From contig NZ_SMFU01000007.1 in assembly GCF_004339595.1 (NCBI RefSeq), positions 742,658-806,657 of the forward strand: a stretch of 64,000 bases of DNA, given 5' to 3'. Below, in pieces: positions 1-7,374 of the stretch. A program made the translations under genes and the position numbers. The DNA comes from Marinobacterium mangrovicola (GTDB lineage Bacteria; Pseudomonadota; Gammaproteobacteria; Pseudomonadales; Balneatricaceae). The notes beneath the pieces were generated by a model. It made no database searches and was not told the DNA's origin. It saw only the letters and a list, made by a program, of their open reading frames with translations. Numbering within the stretch: the stretch's first letter is position 1; each line of letters starts with the position of its first letter.

Positions 1-516
1 GAAGGAGGTGATCACCTCGCTCTCCTTTTCTTTTTTGATCAGGCGGAATTCGCGCTCGCCACGCCAGCCGCCGGGCTGCTGTTCATTAGCCTGGTAAACA
101 CTCTCTTCGGCGCCGATAAGAATGTCTGCAAGTTGCTGGTACGCTTCGCCCCAGGCGTTGAGTACCTCTTCGGTAGCAACGTCGCCAAACACTTCTTTGA
201 TGGCCGCCAGCAGGCATTCGCCGACGATGGGGTAGTGCTCCGGCAGAATGTTCAGCGAGGCGTGCTTGTGCACGATCAGTGAGACCGCGTCACCGAGCAG
301 TTCCAGCCGGTCCAGATTGCTGGCGTAGGCGACCACGGCATTGGCCAGGGCCTGGCGCTGTGTGCCCTGAGCCTGGTGAGCTTCATTGAAATAGGTTTTG
401 ACCTGAGGGTAGCGCTGGAACATCAGCGGGTAGAACACCTCGGTGATGTTGCGCGCGTTTTCTTTCACCGCCGGTAGCGTGGCGTCGATGATCGCTCTGG
501 ACTGCTCTGACAGCAT
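1..516 (-). CDS. hmp: Flavohaemoglobin Hmp, NO dioxygenase (3' part beyond window edge)
   Basis: The reverse strand encodes 172 residues of a globin domain and runs off the left edge. Hmp oxidises nitric oxide to nitrate with O2 and NAD(P)H in the cytoplasm. The haem-pocket residues fall where they do in E. coli Hmp: Tyr29, Gln53 and the proximal His85 (in VHKH). The last visible residues lead out of the globin domain into the FAD-binding part, so the reductase half lies outside. The ATG at 516 has a good ribosome site (AGGAGA) just upstream. It is divergent from norR and has a sigma-54 promoter in the shared region, so NO-induced expression by NorR is likely. A single-domain globin is less likely because the frame continues into the linker. 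Confidence 0.93.
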   Translation of the reverse strand, partial: MLSEQSRAIIDATLPAVKENARNITEVFYPLMFQRYPQVKTYFNEAHQAQGTQRQALANAVVAYASNLDRLELLGDAVSLIVHKHASLNILPEHYPIVGECLLAAIKEVFGDVATEEVLNAWGEAYQQLADILIGAEESVYQANEQQPGGWRGEREFRLIKKEKESEVITSF

Positions 517-570
517 AGATCTCTCCTGAGGGTAGTAAGGCACTGAGGCCGTTTTCGGTCAGAGGCTAGA

Positions 571-587
571 TAGCGGATATCGTGCCA
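571..587 (-). promoter_or_regulatory. Sigma-54 (-24/-12) promoter for hmp
   Basis: On the reverse strand this reads TGGCACGATATCCGCTA. It has GG at -24 and GC at -12 separated by exactly 10 bases, matching the sigma-54 consensus TGGCAC-N5-TTGC except in the bases next to the GC. It lies about 55 bases upstream of the hmp ATG and points toward it. The neighbouring gene encodes a sigma-54 activator, which supports the call. Confidence 0.8.
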
Positions 588-629
588 GCTCGTGATTCAT
601 TGATATCACGCGCATCTTATGAATATATT

Positions 630-665
630 GTTGATATGACTTGTTAAAAATATTGTTAAAAGAAC
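630..665. promoter_or_regulatory. Two putative NorR enhancer boxes
   Basis: Two copies of the GT-N7-AC core known for NorR occur here: GTTGATATGAC at 630-640 and GTTAAAAGAAC at 655-665. The second sits in an inverted repeat, TTGTT-AAAAG-AACAA at 653-667. The boxes lie some 45-95 bases upstream of the hmp sigma-54 promoter, the usual enhancer position. The second box also abuts the norR start, so NorR may repress itself. A further inverted repeat, CGTGAT/ATCACG at 591-610, could be another site or binding for a different factor. Confidence 0.55.
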
Positions 666-680
666 AATTTGGAAGTCGTA

Positions 681-2264
681 ATGACATCATTTTCTATAGC
701 CGAGTCGATGATTTCCATTGTCGCCGACCTGTCGCAACAAATGCCTGCTGAAACCCGTTTTCAGCGTTTGGTAGCGTCGATAGATCAACTCTTTCCCTGT
801 GATGCCGTAGCGCTGCTGCAACTGCGTGGCTCGGTGCTGCATCCGCTCGCTATCAGTGGTTTATCGGAAGATACGCTGGGGCGCTCGTTCATGGTGGAAG
901 AGCACCCACGTCTGGCGCGTATCCTGCTAAGCCGGGAGCTGGTTCGCTTTGAGGCGGATTCAGAGCTGCCGGATCCCTACGATGGTTTGATCGATGCGCC
1001 CAATATGACGCTGCATGTGCACGACTGTATGGGCGTGGCGCTGTATATCGACGATCAGCCCTGGGGCGTTTTGACTTTGGACTCCTTGACCCCAGGTGTC
1101 TTCGACAGGATCGATCCGCTGGAACTCAGAGCTTTTGTGCGCCTGGCAGAAGCATCGATCCGCGTAGCCGCGCTGATCCAGTCACTGGAGGTGCAGGTTC
1201 GTAAAGAGAACGAGGTGGCCCGCCTGCTGGCATCCGATATCGGACGCAGCGAAATGGTTGGTGAGAGCCCGGCGATCAAAGCGCTGCTCGACGAACTGGA
1301 CCTGGTAGCCAATTCCGATCTGGCGGTGCTGATCAGCGGTGAAACCGGGACGGGTAAAGAGCTGGTCGCCCGCCATCTGCATGCGGGCTCGGCCAGGTCA
1401 GAGGCGCCCTTGGTCTATGTGAACTGCGCTGCGCTACCGGAGAGCCTGATCGAAAGTGAACTCTTTGGTCACACCAAAGGCGCGTTTTCCGGCGCCACGG
1501 GGGCCAGAACCGGAAAGTTCGAACTGGCCGATGGCGGCACGCTGTTCCTTGATGAGGTTGGCGAACTGCCGCTGGCGATGCAGCCCAAACTGCTTCGAGC
1601 CCTGCAGGCGGGAGAGGTGCAACGTCTTGGCAGCGATAGCTATCACCAGGTCGATGTGCGGGTTGTTGCCGCGACCAACCGTGATCTCAAACAGGAGGTC
1701 GCCAACGGTCGTTTTCGTGCCGATCTCTACCATCGCCTCAGTGTGTATCCGGTGCAGGTACCGCCGCTACGCGAGCGTGGCCGGGATATTCTTCTGCTGG
1801 CGGGGCACTTTCTGGAGTTTAACCGACGCAAGCTTGGGCTTGGCTCTCTGCGTCTGGCACAAAGTGCGCGCACCGCGCTACTCGGTTACAGCTGGCCGGG
1901 AAATGTGCGCGAGCTTGAGCACCTCATAAGTCGGGCGGTGTTGCGTCTTTCCGCAACCCGTCGTCAGACCGGCGGCGTGCTATCCCTGGGAGCGGATCTA
2001 TTGGCGTTGCCGGCTGTGGATGAGTTCAGCCAAAGCGCCGGGAGCGAGGGTGTGATTCCAATGCAAACTGCTGCGTTGGGAGAACAGCAGACTCTGCGCG
2101 AGGCCACGGATCGCTTTCAGAGCGAGCTGATCACCAGGGCTCTGCGTGAAAAAGCTTACAACCGAACGGCGACAGCCAAGGTACTGGGGCTGGACCCCGG
2201 CAACTTTAACCGGCTGCTGAAACGACTGGGTATCGATGTGGAGAAGATGAAGCGTGAAGTCTGA
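681..2264 (+). CDS. norR: NorR, NO-responsive sigma-54 activator
   Basis: Cytoplasmic activator (527 residues) that senses nitric oxide through a mononuclear iron in its N-terminal GAF domain and switches on sigma-54 promoters. Domain order: GAF (about 20-170) with Cys116 in HDCMGVAL, matching the iron-region cysteine of E. coli NorR; AAA+ ATPase with Walker A GETGTGKE near 220; sigma-54 contact loop at about 267; Fis-type helix-turn-helix at the C-terminus ([24 protein letters not shown]). The contact loop is GAFSGA rather than the usual GAFTGA. I chose ATG 681, with GGAAG five bases upstream, over TTG 669, which would overlap a predicted NorR box. Its target is most likely the divergent hmp gene. 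The stop overlaps the start of the HPP gene. Confidence 0.93.
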   Translation: MTSFSIAESMISIVADLSQQMPAETRFQRLVASIDQLFPCDAVALLQLRGSVLHPLAISGLSEDTLGRSFMVEEHPRLARILLSRELVRFEADSELPDPYDGLIDAPNMTLHVHDCMGVALYIDDQPWGVLTLDSLTPGVFDRIDPLELRAFVRLAEASIRVAALIQSLEVQVRKENEVARLLASDIGRSEMVGESPAIKALLDELDLVANSDLAVLISGETGTGKELVARHLHAGSARSEAPLVYVNCAALPESLIESELFGHTKGAFSGATGARTGKFELADGGTLFLDEVGELPLAMQPKLLRALQAGEVQRLGSDSYHQVDVRVVAATNRDLKQEVANGRFRADLYHRLSVYPVQVPPLRERGRDILLLAGHFLEFNRRKLGLGSLRLAQSARTALLGYSWPGNVRELEHLISRAVLRLSATRRQTGGVLSLGADLLALPAVDEFSQSAGSEGVIPMQTAALGEQQTLREATDRFQSELITRALREKAYNRTATAKVLGLDPGNFNRLLKRLGIDVEKMKREV

Positions 2265-3222
2265 GCGAAATGAAGGGAGCCTGAGAGCCCTTCTGGGTCT
2301 TGGCGACAACAACACCAGCCATACGGAGAAGTTGATCTCCGGTCTTGGCGCCATGCTCAGTATCGTGCTGGTTTATTACATCTCCCACTGGTACCTCGAA
2401 TCGCACAGCGGCGCGTTGATGGTCGCGTCCATGGGAGCTACTGCGGTACTGCTATTCGCCGTACCCCATGGTGCCTTGTCTCAACCCTGGGCGGTTTTGG
2501 TAGGTCACCTGGTTTCGGGTGCCATCGGTGTCAGCTGCCAGATTTTGTTACCGGATAATCCAATGACGCCGGCGCTGGCGGTGGGCCTGGCTGTCGCCGC
2601 GATGCACTATCTGCGCTGTATCCATCCACCGGGTGGCGCAACAGCGTTGACCGCAGTCGTAGGCGGGGAGTCGGTTCACGCGCTCGGATACGCTTACCTG
2701 TTTACGCCGGTGCTTTTGAACCTGATCTGCATGCTCAGCGTCGCGGTGCTGTTTAACGCGCTGTTCCACTGGCGCCGTTATCCGGCGGTCTTGGCGCGGC
2801 GGCCCGCGAATGCCGGTGTACCGGTGATGGATCGGCAGAGCAGCATGCTGACCCATGAAGATCTGGCCGCTGCTATGGAAAAGCTCGACTCCTATGTTGA
2901 TGTCACTTCCGAGGAGCTCGCGCAGCTGTTTGACCTGGCGGTTGAGCATGCGGCGCAGTCACGGCAGGAGTCGATCAGCCTGAAAGTGGGGCGTTATTAC
3001 AGCAATGGCTTGTACGGCGAAAAATGGGCGATCCGCCAGATCCTCGATGGGCCCGAAAATATGGCCATTGAGCGTGAGCGGCTGGTCTTCAAAACAGTGG
3101 CCGGTGACGGCAGTTATGGCACGGGCAGCTGCACGCTCAGAGAGTTCCGGGAGTGGGTCGGTTTTCCGGTGGAGTTCACTGGCGAGCGCTGGGTGCGGTT
3201 GGTTATCCAGACGCCAGACTGA
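2254..3222 (+). CDS. HPP family membrane protein
   Basis: Inner-membrane protein of 322 residues. The N-terminal half has about five hydrophobic segments (about 31-47, 53-70, 79-98, 105-120, 149-171) and the family signature HPPGGATAL from residue 124. Some plant and cyanobacterial HPP members are reported nitrite transporters, but bacterial members are mostly uncharacterised. The last 130 residues are soluble and I do not recognise them. The GTG start at 2254 lies inside the end of norR (11-base overlap), so the two genes are probably co-transcribed and translationally coupled. That ties this protein to NO or nitrite handling by inference only. Confidence 0.75.
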   Translation: MKSERNEGSLRALLGLGDNNTSHTEKLISGLGAMLSIVLVYYISHWYLESHSGALMVASMGATAVLLFAVPHGALSQPWAVLVGHLVSGAIGVSCQILLPDNPMTPALAVGLAVAAMHYLRCIHPPGGATALTAVVGGESVHALGYAYLFTPVLLNLICMLSVAVLFNALFHWRRYPAVLARRPANAGVPVMDRQSSMLTHEDLAAAMEKLDSYVDVTSEELAQLFDLAVEHAAQSRQESISLKVGRYYSNGLYGEKWAIRQILDGPENMAIERERLVFKTVAGDGSYGTGSCTLREFREWVGFPVEFTGERWVRLVIQTPD

Positions 3223-3312
3223 CGGCTAAGCGATAGCGGTCATCGTTTTGAGCGCAGTCACGAAAATGAAACGCGTAGCCAGTAAACAGCTGATAGCGCA
3301 TCTGGCATGACT

Positions 3313-3353
3313 GCATAAAAAGCAGCATAGAAAGCGCATAAAGAGCAGCATAG
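3313..3353 (+). repeat. Short imperfect direct repeat
   Basis: Two 18-base copies, GCATAAAAAGCAGCATAG (3313-3330) and GCATAAAGAGCAGCATAG (3336-3353), differ at one base and are spaced 23 bases start to start. They lie in the 200-base gap between the HPP gene and the next gene. The function is unknown; they could be an operator or slippage debris. Confidence 0.6.
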
Positions 3354-3424
3354 AGCTTCAGCCAGAGCGTGTAAGGCGGAAAACGGACTGTAGTTTTCTG
3401 AAATTCCCGATAAGAGAGCCAACC

Positions 3425-3844
3425 ATGCCCAGCGTGTTAAGAATCCTGTTTTTCTGTCGTCACAACTCTGTACGTGCACCTTTGGCCGCAGCGCTTGCTG
3501 AGCGCATTGCAGCGCCGAAGGTTGAAGCCTTCTGTGCGGGGCTGGATGCCTTGCCAATGACTCCCGAGGTTGAGAGCACGATAGTTAATCTGACAGGGGC
3601 GGCGCCAAAGGCGGTGGCGGAGCTCGCCGATTTATCGGCTGAAGGGATAGGGTTGATTGTGGTGCTGAGTGATAAAACCCATGCATCGCCCGCTATCGGC
3701 GCAAAACTGGATGAGTATTTTACGGACACTGAAGTGGTTGAATGGGATATGCCGGCACCTACCGATGATGAAGATATCAAGCATCTCGAGATCGAACTGG
3801 CGGAACGCCTGCGACTGATGTTCCTGGCGCGTCACCTGATCTAA
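3425..3844 (+). CDS. Low-molecular-weight phosphatase / arsenate reductase-like protein
   Basis: Cytoplasmic protein of 139 residues with the C-X5-R phosphate loop right after the first strand (Cys11 to Arg17, CRHNSVR). The loop resembles thioredoxin-type ArsC (C-x-HNSxR) more than the tyrosine phosphatase form (C-x-GN-x-CRS). A candidate general acid lies in EWDMPAPTD near the C-terminus. The extra redox cysteines of thioredoxin-linked arsenate reductases are missing: the only other cysteine is in AFCAGLD. The substrate is therefore open. It stands alone, with about 200 bases free on each side, and no arsenic genes are adjacent. Confidence 0.7.
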   Translation: MPSVLRILFFCRHNSVRAPLAAALAERIAAPKVEAFCAGLDALPMTPEVESTIVNLTGAAPKAVAELADLSAEGIGLIVVLSDKTHASPAIGAKLDEYFTDTEVVEWDMPAPTDDEDIKHLEIELAERLRLMFLARHLI

Positions 3845-4046
3845 GAACCAAGTTCAATAATCTCTTCCGTGGCGGGGTTGGGGTTAAATCGGTGAGATTT
3901 GTTGCCCCGTCAGGATGGCTCGCGGCGCAGCCAAGCTCTAGCTATCTCGCGCTAAACTGATGATCCCGGCGGATTTTGAATTTGTACCCGGTAAACGCTT
4001 TCGCTTACCCTGCGGCCACTTAGGGATATGAGGCGGATCAGGGTTC

Positions 4047-4715
4047 ATGCGTTTACTGGTCGTAGAAGATGACATCATTCTGGGAGAGTCGCTTACCCAG
4101 CGCCTGCGCCGCAGCGGGCAGGGCGTGGATCTGGCCAGGAGCGGTGCTGAAGCCGTTTCGCTGATCAAACTTCAGCCCTACGACCTGGTGCTGCTCGACC
4201 TTAACCTGCCGGATACCAGCGGCGAAGCGGTGCTGAACAGTCTGCGTCGGCAGAATGACACCACGCCGGTACTGGTGTTGACCGCCCGCGATCAGATCGA
4301 AGATCGCATCCAGCTGCTGGATGCCGGCGCCGATGACTACCTGACCAAACCTTTCGATTTTGGAGAGCTGGAAGCCCGCATGCGCGCCCTGTTGCGACGC
4401 AACCAGGGGCAGGCGAGAGATCAGGTCAGCTTCGGCAACGTGGTGCTGGACCGCCGTGCGTGCAGCCTCAGCGTAGCGGGTAAACCGGTAGAGTTGAAAT
4501 CACGAGAGTTTCGACTGCTGGAGATCTTTATGAACGAGCCCAAAAGGGTTTGGAGTAAAGAGGCGCTGCTGGAGCATATATACAGCTTTGATGAGCACCC
4601 TAACCCCAGCGTTATTGAGATCTATGTGACCCGTGTACGCAAGCTGCTGCAGGGGAGCGATATCCAGATCCGGACCATTCGCGGTCTGGGTTACCTGCTA
4701 GAACAATCCAAATGA
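4047..4715 (+). CDS. OmpR/PhoB-family response regulator (TctD-like)
   Basis: Two-component regulator of 222 residues. The receiver domain (1-120) has the acidic pair Asp8/Asp9, the phospho-acceptor Asp51 (LLDLNLP) and Lys in LTKPF. A winged-helix DNA-binding domain follows (about 125-220, ending RTIRGLGYLL). The next gene, a histidine kinase with a TctE-like sensor region, overlaps by four bases and is its partner. TctDE-type pairs usually control uptake of carboxylates. The tandem 11-bp repeat upstream of the TAXI-TRAP genes at 7264-7285 has the spacing this family binds, so that operon is the likely target. Confidence 0.9.
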   Translation: MRLLVVEDDIILGESLTQRLRRSGQGVDLARSGAEAVSLIKLQPYDLVLLDLNLPDTSGEAVLNSLRRQNDTTPVLVLTARDQIEDRIQLLDAGADDYLTKPFDFGELEARMRALLRRNQGQARDQVSFGNVVLDRRACSLSVAGKPVELKSREFRLLEIFMNEPKRVWSKEALLEHIYSFDEHPNPSVIEIYVTRVRKLLQGSDIQIRTIRGLGYLLEQSK

Positions 4716-6118
4716 GTGAGCGCCGCGGCTCTATCCGTCGCCAGATGTTGCTGATGACCTCCATGGTGCTGGTTGTTGTGGGTGGCGCCGCGCTCTGGTC
4801 TGCACACCTTTATGCGGATCGGGCGGCCAGGCTCTCCTACGACCGGTTGCTGCGCGGCGCCGCGCTGCAGATCTCCGAGAATATCCATATGCTCGATGGC
4901 CGTGTGGTGGCGGACCTGCCCGCGTCGGCATTCGACATGCTGGCGATGGCACCGCGGGATCGCGCTTTTTACGCCATCATCGATAGTGGTAAACGGGTAG
5001 TGACCGGCTACTCGGATCTGCCTTCCGTTCCTTTCGATACTTTGCTTGAAGCGCGCGACCGGGAAGGGCAGTTTCAACCCACGCTTTACGATGTCGATTA
5101 CCGTGGCGAAATGGTGCGTTTTCTCGGTGTCGCCAAGCGGCTGATCGAGGCGGATAACGCTGAAACCGTTTACATCGTGGTTGGCCAGACGCTGAAGGCA
5201 AGAAAGGCGCTTGCCGATGAAGTGGGCTGGTTTGTCCTTCAGTTTGTCGCACTGTTTTTTGTGCTCACGCTCGCGCTTTTGATGCTGGGAATCTGGCGCG
5301 TGTTAAGACCGCTTAATCGTCTGCAGCACGCCATCGCCGAGCGTTCGCCCACGGATCTACAGCCCCTGGGAAATGATGTGCCTCGGGAGATAGCGCCACT
5401 GCTCGACACCCTTAATTACTTCATGGCGCAGCTGCAGATCTCTCTGGATCGGCTCAAGCGATTTACCGCTGAGGCGGCGCATCAGATCCGTACGCCGCTG
5501 GCGGGGCTCCACTCCCAGGCGCAGAACGCTCTGGATGAGCCAGACCCCGAGATCCGCCAGCGGCAGTTGAGTCATGTGCTGGAGTGCAGCGAGAGCCTGA
5601 CACGAACCGTCAATCAACTGCTGCAGCACGCCAACCTAACTCACCGTTTTCAAAGCCAGCCGCGGGTGAAGGTATCCCTGCGGCAGATCGCCACCGAGGT
5701 ATGTCGTTCACTGGTGATCTGGGGGCTGGATCGTGGGGTCGAGCTGGTTTATGAGGGCGACGAGGATGTAAGCGTCACCGGAGACGCCTTTGCGCTTGAG
5801 CAGATGATTCGCAACCTGGTTGAAAACGCAGTCAAGTACAGCCCCGCCGGCAGTCTGGTGACTCTTCGCCTGACGGCGGCTGGCGCCGGTGCGGAGCTCG
5901 AGGTCAGTGACCAAGGGCCGGGTATCAGTGATGAGGAGAAACCCCGCGTCTTCGAACGCTTCTATCGCAGCCGCAACATAGATCAACCGGGCAGCGGGCT
6001 GGGCCTGAGCATCGCCCGGGAGGTGGCTCAGTACCATGGAGCCGAACTGGAGCTGTATGATAATCAACCTCAGGGTCTGGTTGTGCGGGTGCGATTCAAC
6101 GGGGAGGCCATTCATTGA
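4712..6118 (+). CDS. Sensor histidine kinase (TctE-like)
   Basis: Membrane kinase of 468 residues partnering the preceding regulator. A first membrane helix (about 12-32) and a second (about 170-195) flank a periplasmic domain that resembles the 2CSK_N sensor of TctE-type kinases. A HAMP-like linker follows. The phospho-acceptor His257 lies in AAHQIRTPLAGL, and the ATPase domain has an N box (NLVENAVKYSPAG) and G boxes (DQGPGIS, GSGLGLSIA). The ATG overlaps the regulator stop (ATGA), and the gene itself overlaps the next, so regulator, kinase and binding protein are made together. Confidence 0.9.
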   Translation: MSERRGSIRRQMLLMTSMVLVVVGGAALWSAHLYADRAARLSYDRLLRGAALQISENIHMLDGRVVADLPASAFDMLAMAPRDRAFYAIIDSGKRVVTGYSDLPSVPFDTLLEARDREGQFQPTLYDVDYRGEMVRFLGVAKRLIEADNAETVYIVVGQTLKARKALADEVGWFVLQFVALFFVLTLALLMLGIWRVLRPLNRLQHAIAERSPTDLQPLGNDVPREIAPLLDTLNYFMAQLQISLDRLKRFTAEAAHQIRTPLAGLHSQAQNALDEPDPEIRQRQLSHVLECSESLTRTVNQLLQHANLTHRFQSQPRVKVSLRQIATEVCRSLVIWGLDRGVELVYEGDEDVSVTGDAFALEQMIRNLVENAVKYSPAGSLVTLRLTAAGAGAELEVSDQGPGISDEEKPRVFERFYRSRNIDQPGSGLGLSIAREVAQYHGAELELYDNQPQGLVVRVRFNGEAIH

Positions 6119-7203
6119 AAGCGCTGACCTCATTGCTGCTCGGCTTCTGTCTGGTCGCGATTGGCGGCGCGCAGGCCGCTACCACCGAGGTATTTAAGCC
6201 GGCCAACGTTGACGCTTCTCCCGACCTGGTTATCTCCGGTGTTGCTCCCGTTGCCAGGATCGCTCCGTTTCTGCAGAGCTTTGCCGAACGTGAGGGGCTG
6301 GTAGTGCGTTATACCGAACGGATGACCAACGAGGTCTCTCGGCTGGCCACCAAAGAGCAGGGGGGCTCGCCTGATCTGATCCTGAGTTCTGCCATGGAGC
6401 AGCAGCTTAAGCTGGTGAATGACGGCTACGCCCAGCCTTATCGCTCCGACGTTATCCGTGAACTGCCGGAATGGGCCCAGTGGCGTGATGAGCTGTTTGC
6501 TTACGCTTTTGAACCCATCGTTATGGTGATCAACCGGGATCTGCTGGCGGGAGCCGAATTGCCGCAAAGCCGGGACCAGCTGCTGCAGCTGATCCGTGCC
6601 AAGGGCCCGCTGGTGGATGGGAAAATCGGCATGACCGATATCGAAACCGTGGGGCTGGGCTACCTGACCTGGGCGCATGACAGCCGGCAGTCGCGTACCT
6701 ACGGACAGCTGCTGGAAACCTTTGGTAATGCTCACCTGCGTCTTTACCCGGACAGCGAGTCTGTGCTGCAGGCGCTGCTTAAGGGGGAGATATTTATCGC
6801 CTATAACCTGGTGGGTTCCTACGCTTTCGACTTCTCAAACCGCTATCCCTGGATAACCACGGTGATGCCCGCGGACTATACCTCGGTCCTGATGCGCACT
6901 GCGTTGATTCCGAAATCGGCGCAGCATCCGGAAGCGGCCCGGCGTTTTCTCGATGACCTGCTGTCGACCTCAGGTCAGGCGAGGCTGGGTGAGCAGACCG
7001 GCTTGATCCCGGTTATCAGTGAAGCGGGCAGCAGTGATACCTTTGCGTTCCTGCGTGAGAAGAGCCACGGCATCTTCAGGCCGATCCCTCTAAGCCTGCA
7101 GTTGTTGCTGCAGACCGATGCGGAAAAGCGCCGGCTGTTACTTAATGAGTGGCGGGCTGCGGTCTACCCGCAGCAGAAACCGGCGACTGACAGCGCTCCA
7201 TAA
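6115..7203 (+). CDS. Orphan periplasmic solute-binding protein (ABC type)
   Basis: Exported binding protein of 362 residues with a clear signal peptide (KALTSLLLGFCLVAIGGAQA, cut after AQA). The fold resembles iron(III)/phosphonate-type binding proteins of family 1, with VRYTERMTNEVSRL early in the mature chain. The TTG start at 6115 overlaps the kinase stop and has GGGGAGG upstream. No ABC permease or ATPase is nearby, so it may present ligand to the kinase's periplasmic domain instead of feeding a transporter. The ligand cannot be read from the sequence. A role in the neighbouring TRAP transporter is possible but would be unusual, since that system has its own binding protein. Confidence 0.8.
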   Translation: MKALTSLLLGFCLVAIGGAQAATTEVFKPANVDASPDLVISGVAPVARIAPFLQSFAEREGLVVRYTERMTNEVSRLATKEQGGSPDLILSSAMEQQLKLVNDGYAQPYRSDVIRELPEWAQWRDELFAYAFEPIVMVINRDLLAGAELPQSRDQLLQLIRAKGPLVDGKIGMTDIETVGLGYLTWAHDSRQSRTYGQLLETFGNAHLRLYPDSESVLQALLKGEIFIAYNLVGSYAFDFSNRYPWITTVMPADYTSVLMRTALIPKSAQHPEAARRFLDDLLSTSGQARLGEQTGLIPVISEAGSSDTFAFLREKSHGIFRPIPLSLQLLLQTDAEKRRLLLNEWRAAVYPQQKPATDSAP

Positions 7204-7263
7204 GATCGATACCCAGAAGTCCCCACCGAAAAGCGCGTAGAAAAAAATCGCCGCTAAATAATC

Positions 7264-7296
7264 CGTGAAAGGTTCGTGAAAGGTTGCACCAATAAT
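7264..7296 (+). promoter_or_regulatory. Tandem 11-bp operator and -10 element of the TAXI-TRAP operon
   Basis: CGTGAAAGGTT occurs twice head to tail with no gap (7264-7274 and 7275-7285). Direct repeats of 11-base period are the typical target of OmpR/PhoB-family regulators. AATAAT at 7291-7296 is a plausible -10 box, and the repeats then cover the -35 position, as at promoters activated by this family. The regulator gene lies immediately upstream. Confidence 0.6.
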
Positions 7297-7303
7297 TTGA
7301 TGA

Positions 7304-7347
7304 TCGCGGGTCTCATACCCCCTTGTTCTCTGACCTGAGACCCGCGA
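7304..7347 (+). other. 12-bp perfect inverted repeat in the TRAP leader
   Basis: TCGCGGGTCTCA (7304-7315) and TGAGACCCGCGA (7336-7347) are perfectly complementary around a 20-base loop. No T-run follows, so it is not a simple terminator. If the -10 box at 7291-7296 is right, transcription begins at about the base where the stem starts, giving an mRNA with a structured 5' end. That could protect the message. The repeat could equally be an operator. Confidence 0.7.
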
Positions 7348-7374
7348 CAACAATAAGCAAAATTGGAGCTAACC

